Assembly (NCBI RefSeq): GCF_037038585.1
Contig: NC_092524.1
Coordinates: 47,081,001 to 47,145,000, forward strand
Reading direction: 5' to 3'
DNA from: Patagioenas fasciata
Taxonomy: Eukaryota; Chordata; Aves; Columbiformes; Columbidae
DNA length: 64,000 nucleotides
How positions within the stretch are numbered: the stretch's first letter is position 1; the number at the start of each line of letters is the position of its first letter. Under the pieces are notes generated by a model. The model was given only the letters and a program-made list of their open reading frames with translations. It did not search any database and was not told the origin of the DNA. A program made the position numbers and the translations under genes. This document shows, piece after piece, positions 47,291-58,591 of this stretch.

Positions 47291-50094
47291 TCTGGCACAC
47301 AAACTTATGCACCTGAAGGGATTTGTTCACTGGAGCATATATAGTTATGTGTCCAGCATATATAGATATGTGTCATGTGCCATTTGAGCCATGGGTGGAG
47401 GGCTCTGTTCAGCACAGCAGCTTCCTGCATCAGGCAGACAGAGAAAGTCCTGAGTAGCGAGTAAAGGGTAAAATGTCGAATTGAGACCAAATGGTCTCAG
47501 ATTGTGTGGGAACTCCACTGTTGCCCAAATGAAAAATCGAGAGAAGTCTGATGACTACATTGCCAGGCTTCCTTAGGGAACAGCAGCCAAAAAGGCTTAA
47601 GAAGCTTAGTAAAAAGAGCAACGCAGGCCCATACATCTTTAAGCATCAAGGAAAGCTGGTGTATCAGCATGCAGACTTGACAACCCTGAAATGGAACATA
47701 ATTGAGAAGTCTGTGTGGTAATGAGATAGGTCCCAATCAAATCATAGAACTAGCTTGGACAAGACCCTAAGGGTAATTGTGTGTGTGCTGCTAAGGACTG
47801 ATCCCTTAAATGCTTGCAGCAAGTAATATGGTGACTCTCACAGCACTGGGAAGGAATCAGATGACTCTACAAACAGCTCATCTGAGAAGGAAAACTGTGT
47901 GGAGCAGGTGACAGCCCACAGTTCCCACAGACTTAGACTAGAAATAGGAGCACAAAGGGCCTGCTCTGAGCAGAGAAATAGCCTTCCTCTGGTCTGGTTC
48001 CTTGGTTCTGAGGTTTGAAGAACTTGTACTGGCCTTAAGGATTTGTCATCTTTTCTGGGCTGGAGGACAGACCTGATGGCTATACAAGTGCTGGGCAAAT
48101 GAGGAAGGTCACAGCTGTATTTACAGGCTCTTTGCTGGAAGGATTTTTTTCCTTAAAATATTATAAAATCAATCTTTACTTTTATGTAACTCCTTACTGC
48201 AACAGCAGGAAGGAAATGTGGGGGTTTAAGTGACTTTAACCTGATGTTGTTGTTTTCAACAAAGGTGCTATTAACAATTGTTATTGTTATACAGTTCTAT
48301 AGAGTTATGTTGTAATTAATTTCCATAGCAACCTGATCATGCCATATATTATGGATTATAACTCAGAGGGAGAGGGGATGGGAAAAGCACAGTATGAAGA
48401 CTACAGAGCAAAACCTGGTCTGATTATTACTTGAATCTTGAATGTTCTTAATAGTCCAATTTGTTTAAACAGTGTTTATTTGTAGGTAATGTTGAGGATC
48501 CAGCCAGGCTGCACCTGCCTCCCCAGACATGCTCAAACATAGCCTGGGATTGCACATCTTCAAGGGAGAGCAGGGTGGGGTTCCCTCAAATGACAGAACC
48601 TTCTGCGAAAAGGAAGTTTCAAGCTGTAACTTGCAAAATATGTACAACACACTACTGTAAAAATCCAGCCATCAGAACAAGGAAGATCTAGGCAGAGAGC
48701 TGCAACTAATCATGCAAAATGCTGAAAGGAGCTGCTCTTTGTATTAACTATGTGCAGTGCAGTTTTCAAGAAATGCTGTCATCTCTTCTAGCATGAGGAA
48801 AGACAAGTACACAAAAGCCTGAGAATTTCTGCATCATTCCCTGGTATTTAACTGTCACACAAGCCACTAGACATCTATCAAAGATGCTGACTAATGAATC
48901 TATTGTAGGCTGCAGGTCCTTGTTAGCACAACATGAGTACATGTCCACAGATCACACAACTGATACTATCCCTGATGGCTGCACTTCTTGCTGCCTCCCC
49001 TCCAGCAGAAATGATGCAATGAGCACAGCTAAATGAGTACACAGTTGGATGAACAGGGGAGTTGACTGCAGGGAAGGGAGGGGGGAAGCAGAGGGACACA
49101 ACCACTCAAAACCACAGCAAACGTCTGCCAAAAATTAGTATGTATTCTTACCAAGGTACAGCTCTTGAAAGGCTGCATCCTTTTGATAAGATACATGGCA
49201 TAATCTTTCACTGAAGGAGGTGGGATAAAATAGATGCGCCAACTGGCCTTTCTTATCAATGCAGTCTGAGTTCTTCAGGGAGGAATTATCTTCACATGTA
49301 ACAGGGAGTCAAGCACATCAACACGGAGCAAGTAATAAGAAATACTCCAAAATTTACTGCTGCAGGAAGACATGAGCTCTTCCAGTTGTTTTAATCCTAG
49401 ATGTTTGTACCTCCTCCTTCTATTTTACAGAAATAAGTTACAGACACTGAGGAAGAGAGTTTTTAGAGAAAGTGTCTGGCATATCAAGCTAGATCAAATA
49501 AGCCTGCAACATCCTCAAGTCAGTGGCCTGTATTTTCCAGTAGCAGACCAGATATTCAGGCTTCCCACTCCCTCCCTAGTTCTGCCCCTAGCTCTGACAC
49601 AAATCAAACCTACAAAAGCACGTTGTCCTTACCCCAACTGTGTACCAGCCTGTACATGTTCAAATGAAAACCTGGGCTATGCTGTGATCTTGTCTCCTGT
49701 TACTATGATGTATGCAGTGAAGAGTAAGATTGCCTCAGATAGGTCCAGAATACAGCAATGCAAAGCACCCCCCTCCTGTCTTTGATTTGAATGTGCTGTA
49801 CTTTCCATCATAGCCAAAGGGGAGCTCCTACCTCTGACACACAGGTCTGCACTCTCCTTCACCCCAGCCCTCAGTACGTTGCATCAGCAGGAGCAGCAAC
49901 AGCCTCCAGCCTTGGAGCTATCTGTGTGAAGGACGCAGGCTACGGGCAAATGGCCTGGCACTGAATGTTGTTGTTCCAAAACACCTGTGTTGCACAAGTG
50001 CTTTGGAGTTCAGCTGTACACAGTTGTCGTAACACACTTTTAATCCCAGCAGAAGGGAGACTAGCAGTTGGGGCAGTAACTGAAGGCCACAGTC

Positions 50095-50190
50095 TCCCTC
50101 ATTCTGATAGGCGTTTGCCATGTGACCTTGGCTAAAATACTTCAGATTACCCTTCTAGAAAACAGATAAACTAATGTAGCAACTTGAGGA
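50095..50190 (+). mobile_element. Probable MIR SINE core
   Basis: TTTGCCATGTGACCTTGGCT followed by AAAATACTTCAGATTACCC and TAGAAAACAGATAAACTAATG parallels the MIR core CTGTGTGACCTTGGGCAAG, TCACTTAACCTC and CATCTGTAAAATGG. The TGTGACCTTGG match is exact. Confidence 0.45.
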
Positions 50191-51057
50191 GTAACTTCAC
50201 CCTTTCCTGGACACAGCCCTCAATTATGGTTAGCAACATCCCAGCCAGCTTTGCATAAAGAGCACTTAATTACCGAAGGGCAAAATGCTATTTTGGCTTC
50301 AAAACAGACTTGGGGCTGTCCCCCCCAGGAGAATCCCCTGACCCCTAGCCAGTGTTTGGCAGCCTAGAGGCAGAAGTAGGCTACTAAATCAGTGGTTTGC
50401 CTGAGGAGCGAGCAAAGGCTTGCAGCAGCATGGCTGCTTTCTCTGCACATTCCTCTGGTGACGCTGCTTATTACCCAGCATGCAGATAACCCTGAGTCAA
50501 GGCTTTGGTATGAGCGGTGCTGCCAGGAGCTGCGTACTCAGAATAGAGGGTTACAGTTTAAACCGAGGTGAAACGCCGTCCCCAGCCAGCTGCACCCTGC
50601 CTGCCTTCCCTCTTCGGCTTGAGCCAGCCACCCCTTCACCTATTTGCAGAAAAGGAGCTTTCCAGTCCCTCCCCTCCACCCCACCGCTCACCCAGGGATC
50701 ATTCCCATTGAGAAGCTCTCAGCCTAATAGTAATCCCGACGAATTTAGCTGCTGCTAATAAATCCCACCCCTCTGCCCCTCCCAACCTGCCTCCATGCAA
50801 ATCCATTTGTAGGTTACTTGAACAATAGCGGAGCTGTAATCAGCCCTCCCCTCTGGCAGCCTGCAGGGAGGGAGGGGAGAAGGATGATGACAGTGGGGAA
50901 TTCTGCCTGGCTCCTTGAAGCTGCACAGACATGTTTCGTGTCCCCATTCCCATTCCCTGCGCAGAGGCAGGCGGGAATCACATGGCCGCATAGGCTGGGC
51001 CCAGGCCAGCAGCGACTACGTGATGTGGTGGTCCGGTGTGCCATCCCCAGCCCAACC

Positions 51058-51105
51058 CAGTCCGGTTCGGCTCAGCCTGGTTCAGTTCAGCTCGGTTCAG
51101 TTCAC
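51058..51105. repeat. Degenerate pentanucleotide repeat
   Basis: Successive pentamers CGGTT, CGGCT, CAGCC, TGGTT, CAGTT, CAGCT, CGGTT and CAGTT show a consensus of CRGYT. The array lies in a locally GC-rich stretch (about 50940-51180). Confidence 0.75.
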
Positions 51106-52945
51106 TGCCTCCCAGTCCCTGCCTGAGCTGTTGTGCCGCAGCCGTGCCAAGCCGCTCGTGTTGCCCTGAGGTTTCCAGGCTCAGCCTCCACTCACAGAGC
51201 ACTGAACAAAGCAAAGGGCCTTCGCACTAGCCAAAAAAATCGAGGAAAAGACCCCAGAGAAGCAGGCTCAGGGGAGCTGGTTGCCCTGGCACACCCAGTA
51301 CTGCTGGGAGCAGAGTGCCAGCCAGAGAGAAGGTGGTAGCTGTCCCTTACATCTCTCTTTGGGGACCAGGAAGAAACACAGTCTTCTCCCTGTTAGAGCT
51401 GATCGATGTGGGAAGGGGATGTTTCCTGAAAATAAGTCGCTATTCAACTGCACTCCTATTTTTGAGGTTTCTCTGTGAAGAGTCATAAAAGCAGCAGCGA
51501 GTGCATATGGCCATGCAGGGCTATGGGGGAGGGCTGTGAGCGGATGCCAAATCAGCTGAAACCTAAGAAGCTTGACCTTCCTCACCTCCACCCCTGCTCC
51601 CACCGCCTCCAAATAACCTTACAAGGGCGCATCGGGAAGGCCAGGCACGCAGCAGCGAGGGGAATGTAGCCCAGCAGCAGGCAGAGACGTGTTGCTCTGT
51701 GTCAGTGAGGCAGGAGAGAGAAGGACACTTCAGGGTAGCCGCAGCCACTGTCAGCAACACACACTGATACTAGCAAAGTTCATTTCATCGAGCCAAGCAC
51801 AGTAGTCAGCCTGTGCAATCTTGAACCTACCTAGCACCAAGCAGCTCAGCCAGTCCAACCAGTCAGAGACTGTACTGGCCGGACAGACTGGTGATGAGCA
51901 TCATCCCCCTCCCATTCACATGTCTAACTGCTCCCTTCTGCTTTTCGCCCTACAGTTCCCTGAATGGCTGAAAGAGAGTGGGTTTGCTGTCAGAAACTTG
52001 AAATGATACTTAATGTCCTGTGTTTCTTCTCACGGAGGTAGGCGAGCCCGTTCCCAGGGAGAAGAGCTGAGTTCCCACCGAGCCTCCCAGTCAGGGCCGT
52101 CAGCATGGGGCTGGGCTACCCTGTGGCGAACACGTGGAGTGGGAGACGTTCAGCTGGCTTGTCAGAGGAGACCAGTAGTAGCCTCACTCCCTGCATACAC
52201 ACCTAATCCTTCTTTTAAGACATACACCAGGGAAAAGACCTTGTCTACAGTTCTGTTCACATCACCCCATCAGCAAAAGCATTCCCCTTCCCAGTCTGCA
52301 TTAGAGGTTTTAAGGCAGGGGCTGAAACCACAAAAGCCCAGTACATGGTTTTCAGATATTCTGAAAATAAACCCAGCAGTGCCTATTTCTGTACAGAGCA
52401 GTATAACTGTGCCCTCTGCATGTTCCAGGGGATGGTTGTAAGGACAACTATGTAGGTACAGAGCTATGTTTTGGGTAGAAAATGCATGCTGTAATGGATT
52501 CTGATGGCTGAATGCCAAGGGGAAAGCTGTTCTGCTTCAAGAATAGCCTTACAAGAGTCAGCATTACCGTGACAGTTCAGTATTCTGCTGCAAATCTATA
52601 AGATGTGTCACTTTGGCAGAGAAAGAGGTTGCTAATGTACAACACAAACCATCCTGCTATGAATGGAGAATGGTTGTATACCACAAAAAAAAGAAAATCG
52701 CAAGACCTAGGGAAGAGGGAAGCTGCAAAGCGACTGCTGCATAGTAAACTGGGAACCTGAGAGTTCTGAGGAGACAAAGCTCTTTCCCTTGAGGGGAAGA
52801 AAAACTCAGCTCACAAAACACATAAGAAGCAGACAACCCCTTTTCCAGTGACTGCAGCAGCTCTGCAAAGCTATGCTGGCATTCAAAGAGATTGCAGTTT
52901 CAAAACAATGTTAGTCCTGACTAATTTGGAGCTCAAATATTAAAG

Positions 52946-52970
52946 GCGGGAGGGGGTGGTGGAGGGGGGA
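52946..52970 (+). repeat. G-rich, quadruplex-prone run
   Basis: G-runs of 3, 5, 2, 2 and 6 occur within 25 bases on the plus strand (GGCGGGAGGGGG, then TGGTGGAGGGGGG). Confidence 0.6.
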
Positions 52971-54210
52971 GCATGCTATATGCGCAACATTGCTAAGCGA
53001 CTAAAAAAGATAACAAGGTTTCTACTAAATGACAGCAGTTAGCATGGGTGAACTCGAGCTCCTGATGGAACTGTAGTATTTCCCTCGAATGGACATAGCA
53101 TCCCTTCACTGCACAAACACTTCCATCTCCAACTCACATAGAGCTGCCAGTGCTTAAAAAACAAGCATCCAGTGACACACATGTTCTAAGCCATTTCTTA
53201 GAAAATAGGCTACAAGGCTATTAAAAGAAATGTTGAGAATAATCTAACTGGAAAAACAAAACAACCCTCCTTGGGAAAATAAACCATTTAAATACTTCCT
53301 CGTAACAAGAAGAATGAGAGCACAACAAATGACCACCTGGACAAATAAATTCACTTACACGATTTATTCAAGCAAACGTTTGGCTTTACCTAAAATCACT
53401 GGCAAATATGGGGGGGGGGAGCATTACTGTAAAATACAGAAAACAGCTGAATCTCTCTATGTGAGACTTGCTCAGCAGCTCCCTTTTCCTCCTCCTCAAA
53501 AAAAGGTTACAGCTTGTCAGCTGTGGACATCTTCAGAAAGAGAAAAACCTAAGGAGTGGGTTCAAAGAAATGCTGGCTAATATGCCCAGACTGGCTGCTT
53601 AATGAGCCAGAGTAAAATAAAAGGTCACATGGTTACAAAAAACCTCCATACAACAAATGCCCCGTAGCTACGGTTAACTTTAATTAACTGCAGTATTACA
53701 CTTCACTCCAAGCCTATTTGCCACCTATGTCTACTGCTCCTTACCCTTCCTTTGCCCACTAAAAATCAAATTGATGAGTCTCGTAAGTGGGCTTATGTTT
53801 CCAAAATTCTGGCTGGTAAGAGCTTTTCAAGAATGTCCTGCAATTAAAGAAGGCCACTAAATGGGGCTCTTTCTAGCTCCAACTACTGAGGACTGATTTC
53901 AAGATTACAGGAGTGGTTCCGTTTATATACATCAGGGTATTAATGCTTCTGTGACATAATTAAATGTTGAATAGCCAGTAGTTTTTTAATGGTAGTTGCA
54001 ATTCACACATGAATATTACTTCTCATTAGGTTTAAACTTGAATTTCCTCTATGTGTAAATTTTTTTTCACTGCTAGTCATGAGCTCAGAGTGTTAGTCCC
54101 CCCATCTCATGATTTAGAAAACACTGCTGTGTGGGAACTGCATGCTTATACATAATTGAAAATAGGATCAGTACAAATCTATACTCTAAAATACTTATAC
54201 GTTGTATCCA

Positions 54211-54262
54211 ATAATTAACTCAAAATGTATAGGTTGGATCTGATAATTAACTTAAAATGTTA
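54211..54262. repeat. Imperfect direct repeat, 32-base spacing
   Basis: ATAATTAACTCAAAATGT at 54211 and ATAATTAACTTAAAATGT at 54243 differ by one base. Each copy carries a TAATTAA homeodomain-type site. Confidence 0.8.
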
Positions 54263-55399
54263 TTTTCCTGCATTACTCCATGCAATTCATTACATAAGAA
54301 CAATATGATATTTTTAAGCACGAATATATCGCTTGACAGAAAAATAATGTATGTATACACACAAAGTCATTGTCTGAAATCGCAGATATAGTGACGCCGA
54401 AGACTGATTCTCAAAATGTAACCCCCCAAAAAAAAGAATAGCCAGGGCAAAGATCTTCAGGCACAATCAGCACAGTCTCGAGGCTTCTACCATCCTTTCC
54501 ACAAGGAATACGAATGAAAAATGTCTGAAGAGCATGCAGATACCAAATGCCATCCAGACTTTTTTAAAAGTACCTCTTCATATAATTATGGGAGTCTTGG
54601 GGGTGGAGATCCTTAAAATTCAAAAAGACTCAAAGCTCATAACCTGTGGCACTGTTGCATTTGGAACAGCTCTGTGTTCTGCTGGTCAAACTGCAAAGGA
54701 TTTCTGCAGTGCTGCTTTTGTTTCAGGTTTTCTATCTTTCCTTCATTTGCCTCACTGGAAAGGACAAAGTTCACATTAGGTTTGTTTGCATTTTATAACT
54801 AGTGTGAGGCCTGTGTATTTACTTTGCCTGTTGATCACCTAAGAGGGATTGCACTGCTCCTCAACCTCCAAAAAATGCCAATATCACATAAAGTAGTTAA
54901 TTATACAAAGAATCACATATGAACATTGCCAAAAGGAAAGCATTTCACTTCAGTGTCTTAAGGAAGCTTCCTCACCTGAAAACACAACTCCCGTTCAGCA
55001 ACTCGGTTATGAAAAGTCATTGCCTGAATGGGGTAGCTGCCTACCAGCTGCAACGGCAACTGCAGAAGGTGTCATTTCCCGCTATCCTTTTTTGTGCTGT
55101 GCTCAACTACCGTCCTGCTTTACCAAGAGTCTACGGCTGATGTCAAGCTTCGACAACTGCTCTTAAAATCAACTAAAATAATATTAACCATGTGATGCTG
55201 GTTTTGGTTTGGGTTTTTTTGTTTGTTTTTTGTGAAAGAGGGCTTCGTTTCACATCTCAAGCCTTATTAAATTGCACAAACGATGGATCCATCCTGTATT
55301 GCAAACACTGTTTGCAGCTGGAGAGCTGGCAGGGGGAGAAGGGAGGAGGAAATGAGATGCAGAAACAGTAAATAGAAAATGCTTAGTCAGCAACTGTTA

Positions 55400-55620
55400 C
55401 TGCAACATTAAAGGTGAATGTAAATCGGCACAGTGACAAGATTTAGATTAAATTTGATAACGCCATCAGCATCATCATCTTACTGAATATATGTGAAAAC
55501 GTGCGTGCAAGTGCCACAATTATCACAACAAACTGCAGGCTCTTGGTATAATGGAGATTTTCAAAAAGACAACATGGCTTGCGCATGCTGCCTAAGCTCT
55601 GAGAAAAATAAAACTTGCTA
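55400..55620. promoter_or_regulatory. Candidate conserved block just past the IRF2BPL poly(A) site
   Basis: AT-rich, repeat-free sequence includes TTTAGATTAAATTTGATAA, GCCATCAGCATCATCATC and CACAATTATCACAAC. It looks under constraint, although part could be extended 3' UTR if a more distal poly(A) site is used. Confidence 0.3.
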
Positions 55621-55629
55621 CTCCAGAAG

Positions 55630-56362
55630 TATTAATATCAATTGAATTTATTACAATTTACTAAGCTCCAAGGCACATTACAGTGTTCTGTTAACTACAG
55701 AAATGTATAAAGGACAAACAGAGCATGTTTTTCATGTACAGCATTTTGCTCTACTGTTCAAAAGCATCCGTGCATCAATAAAAGCAAAAACAAAAAACAC
55801 ATGAAGATTAAAAACGTTCAGATCAATAGAAACAAACGGAAACATTTTCCTTACAAACTTGCAACAAAAAACACCCTCCCCCCAGAGCCACCCCACCATT
55901 TTGCAAACAAAAAAACAGAAACAAAAAAAAAATGAAGTGAAAGACTAACACTCAGGGCTTGTAAAACAGAAGCTGTCACCATTTTTGTAGCAATTTTTTT
56001 AGGCATCAACACTGGCCTTGGCATTTTTTTTTCTTTTTTGTGTTTTTCTTCTTCTTTCAGAGAAGTGCATACATTTACAAAAATACACACCAGCAGCAGG
56101 TAATCGCTAAGGGCTATTAACTTTGTACCTAGCCAACACACTGCCAAAGAAATGAGAACAGGTATTATGTAGTAACCAAACAATATTATATTCTGTTTAA
56201 CAAAAACCAGCTCTATCCTTCAAATGAAGAAGAGTACATACCTTTGTTTCAAAATATAGAAACATACGACGAAAATAATGTCTATACATAAGACTAACTT
56301 TTGCAGTTTGTTATATTCACAATTCTACATCTTCAGGAGTCTGAAGTGATTGGATTTCCTAC
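55630..56362 (-). other. IRF2BPL: 3' UTR of IRF2BPL
   Basis: About 730 bases of AT-rich sequence lie between the stop codon and the only AATAAA on the transcript strand in this interval. Base composition drops sharply from the GC-rich coding region. In the transcript sense the UTR has many T-rich runs, including homopolymer stretches around 55920-55930 and 55987-56040. No intron signal is needed, because the family gene is intronless. The exact cleavage position is inferred. Confidence 0.75.
55647..55652 (-). terminator. Polyadenylation signal AATAAA for IRF2BPL
   Basis: TTTATT on the plus strand reads AATAAA on the transcript strand, about 710 bases past the stop codon. The sequence beyond it, about 25-45 bases further in the transcript sense, is T-rich (GTTTTATTTTTCTC), as expected of a downstream element. 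I saw no other canonical hexamer in the UTR. Confidence 0.7.
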
Positions 56363-58591
56363 TCAAGGGTCTCTCTCCTTTTTCACTTTAACGTCCCCAG
56401 CTAAAATGGTGGCGATCTCACCCTGCATAAATGCCCAAGGCACATTGGAACCGACTAGGGGGCATTTCTCTCCGCTGGGGCAGTAGACTTCACCAGTCGC
56501 CCCTTGGGCCTTGATGCTCTCTCTGGAGCAAGGGAAGCAGAACTTGTGGCTGGGCACAGAGGGGCACTGAACAAAGTGGGTGTCCTCCAAGCGTTCGTGG
56601 CAAATGGTGCAGCACAGGGGCCCGCTGTTGGCCATGGGGGAGTCCGGAATGTTTTGGGGGTGCACTTGGTCCATGGCGGGGTGGGCGCTGGGGGGAGGAG
56701 GGGCCACTTGCAGGTTCATGTCCCCGTTGCGGGAGGCCAGGCGGCGCTGGCCCGGCACCGAGGCCGGCGACACGGGGCTGCTGCTGTTCCTGCGGGTGGA
56801 CGTGGTGGAGTGCACCGAGCTGCCGTCCTTGGGCGAGTGGGCATTGCCCAGCGTGTCGGCTACGGACATGAGCGCGGCCATGGGGGACTGTCCGTTCTGG
56901 GGGGCGGACTCGGGCGGCGTGGTCCGGTTGGAGTGAGGCCCGAGGGGCGGCGGCGGCGGTGGCGGGGGGCCTCCGCCGTGTACCGCCCCGAAGCCCCCGG
57001 CCGACATGGTAAGCTTGAGCGCTTCGCTCTGGGTGGCCATCCACTGCTGCCGTTGCTGCTCGTCGCTGAGCTTCAGAGCCCCCTCGGCCGAGTCCGAGGG
57101 CTCGGGAGAAGCTTTCCTCTTGCGCATCGCCCCGCCGCCGCCACCGCCACCGCCGCCGGGTCCCCTAGAGGCGGCGGCCGTGCCCTGCGCCCCGCCAGCC
57201 CCGGCCCCCGGCCGCGGGAGACTCACCAGCGCCGTGGGCAGCATTGGGCAGCTGGCGTCCAGATAGGGCTGCGGGAGCATATCGGCGCCCACCAACTCCT
57301 TGAAGAAGCGCACGGACTCTGGCAGCAGGTCCCCCAGGAGACGCCAGTCGCCAGAGCCATGCTTCTTCTCGTACTCCAGGTACTTAAAGCCCGAGGAGAG
57401 GCCGCGGCCGAAGTCCTTCATGCAGTCCTGGTACATCTGCTTGGCCACGCCGGAGGCGCTGGAGAAGACAGTGCCGGAGCCGCTGGGGTACTCGATGAAG
57501 AGCTTCAGCTCATAGTCCATGCCCGGCTTGGAGACAGCATCGAAGGCAAAGACGCGGCCAAGCAGGGCGTGATCCTTCTTGAAGCGCACCTCGTAGGGGG
57601 TGCAGCCGGCCAAAGTGAGCAGTGTGTCCCGCACGATCTTGGGCTTGCTGGCCCACTCCTCGGCCCGGTTCCGCAAGCTCTCGCTGAGCTCGGCCAGTGC
57701 CTCTGCGTTGCGCTGCTTCTCCTTCAGCTCCCGCTCTTGGTCGCTGCTGGACACCGAACCCGGGCGCTTGCCGCAGGCCTCGGAGGACGATCCGCCCCCT
57801 CCCCCGGCACCACCACCGCTGCCGCAGGTGCCCCCTTGGGAGGAGGCGGAGGGAGCCGGGGGACCCCCACCACCGCGGCCGCTCAGGCCCCCGTGCGGCG
57901 GCGGCAGCGCCACGCCAGAGGCGGCGGGCCCGTTGAGCAAGGTCTGCGGTAGCAAGTTAGGGGGCACGTTCATTTGGGCGCCAGCGGCCCCCGGGGGCAG
58001 GCCGGACACCAGCCCCCCGTGCGCCCCGCGGCGGGAGGAGGAAGAGGAGGAGGAGGAGTTCGGGCTCTGCCGGTTCAGCTCCGGCGGCCCGTCCTCAGGC
58101 GGCTTGGGGAAGCCGTTGGGTCCCCCCAGCCCGTTGGGCAGGCGGGCGCCGTGGCTGCTGCCCAGGCTGCCCGGCGGCGGCGGGTACTCGAAGCGGCTGC
58201 GCTGCTCCGCCGCGGCGGCGCTGAGCCCGTAGCGGTCCAGGCTGGACTGGGTCAGGCCCGCCGAGGCTGCCTTAGAGGAGGCGTCCACATGGTTGAGCTG
58301 CTGCTGGGCCGCTGCCGCCGCCGCCGCCGCTTCTTTGGCGGAGAGCGGCACTGCCTTGACGCCCACCGGCGGCGGGGGGCCCGGGGAGCGACCGTCCTGG
58401 AAGCAGCCGTGCGCCCGCTTCAGCTGCCGGGCCGTCTCGATCACGAACTCGATGCGGTCGGCGCCCTCGTAGTTGACGCAGCCCCGGCATACGGGTTCCG
58501 TGAAGTCCCAGATCATGGCCCAGGGCATGCGGGGCAGGTCGCACAGGTAGCATGACTGTCTCCGGGACGACGACACCTGCGCGGCGGACAT
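56363..58591 (-). CDS. IRF2BPL: Interferon regulatory factor 2-binding protein-like, complete single-exon gene
   Basis: The intact 742-residue frame runs from ATG (58591-58589) to TGA (56365-56363). Seen: an N-terminal IRF2BP-type zinc finger with C14/C17 and C35/C38 in a strongly conserved block (about residues 10-66); low-complexity linkers (Ala8-Gln3 at 88-98, Ser8 at 179-186, Gly runs at 239-243, 258-267 and 479-487, Pro8 at 542-549); a conserved central block at about 274-460; a basic RKRK nuclear-localisation-like motif at 490-493; and a C-terminal C3HC4 RING finger with C661, C664, C676, H682, C685, C688, C704 and C710. The tail carries a VKKE sumoylation-type motif (736-739). Known: this family (IRF2BP1, IRF2BP2, IRF2BPL) comprises nuclear transcriptional co-regulators. 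IRF2BPL/EAP1 acts in hypothalamic control of puberty, has been proposed to be an E3 ubiquitin ligase, and is mutated in a human neurodevelopmental disorder. The mammalian gene is also intronless. The start has A at -3 and is the first ATG for over 500 bases. The protein is shorter than the human one (about 796 residues), mainly because of short Gln/Ala tracts. Confidence 0.97.
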   Translation of the reverse strand: MSAAQVSSSRRQSCYLCDLPRMPWAMIWDFTEPVCRGCVNYEGADRIEFVIETARQLKRAHGCFQDGRSPGPPPPVGVKAVPLSAKEAAAAAAAAQQQLNHVDASSKAASAGLTQSSLDRYGLSAAAAEQRSRFEYPPPPGSLGSSHGARLPNGLGGPNGFPKPPEDGPPELNRQSPNSSSSSSSSRRGAHGGLVSGLPPGAAGAQMNVPPNLLPQTLLNGPAASGVALPPPHGGLSGRGGGGPPAPSASSQGGTCGSGGGAGGGGGSSSEACGKRPGSVSSSDQERELKEKQRNAEALAELSESLRNRAEEWASKPKIVRDTLLTLAGCTPYEVRFKKDHALLGRVFAFDAVSKPGMDYELKLFIEYPSGSGTVFSSASGVAKQMYQDCMKDFGRGLSSGFKYLEYEKKHGSGDWRLLGDLLPESVRFFKELVGADMLPQPYLDASCPMLPTALVSLPRPGAGAGGAQGTAAASRGPGGGGGGGGGAMRKRKASPEPSDSAEGALKLSDEQQRQQWMATQSEALKLTMSAGGFGAVHGGGPPPPPPPPLGPHSNRTTPPESAPQNGQSPMAALMSVADTLGNAHSPKDGSSVHSTTSTRRNSSSPVSPASVPGQRRLASRNGDMNLQVAPPPPSAHPAMDQVHPQNIPDSPMANSGPLCCTICHERLEDTHFVQCPSVPSHKFCFPCSRESIKAQGATGEVYCPSGEKCPLVGSNVPWAFMQGEIATILAGDVKVKKERDP
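58298..58330 (-). repeat. Ala8-Gln3 codon-repeat tract in IRF2BPL
   Basis: Residues 88-95 are alanine and 96-98 glutamine, encoded by GCC/GCG-rich and CAG codons. The same position in human IRF2BPL carries a long polyalanine plus a polyglutamine tract of roughly two dozen residues, so this copy keeps only a short version. Confidence 0.85.

Larger units (their letters stand above)
47300..55400. other. Intergenic, no gene recognised
   Basis: There is no convincing coding frame. The stretch includes a MIR-like core near 50095-50190, moderate GC with a pentanucleotide repeat at 51058-51105, a G-rich run at 52946-52970 and an imperfect direct repeat at 54211-54262. The remaining sequence is ordinary, becoming AT-rich from about 53600. 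Confidence 0.5.

Noticed and set aside
47746-47775. AATCATAGAACTAGCTTGG, similar to the reverse complement of a CR1 3' end
   Set aside because: Only about 10 bases match well, the terminal octamer repeats are missing and the downstream similarity is patchy.
55851-56183. 110-codon frame with hydrophobic segments in the IRF2BPL 3' UTR, same strand
   Set aside because: It begins with TTG and is built from T-rich UTR sequence. It resembles no known protein, and downstream translation from a UTR would be exceptional.
56504-57952. 482-codon open frame antisense to IRF2BPL
   Set aside because: It lies opposite a GC-rich, low-complexity coding exon where stop codons are depleted on all frames. Its product is composition-driven (Gly/Ala/Arg/His) with no domain.
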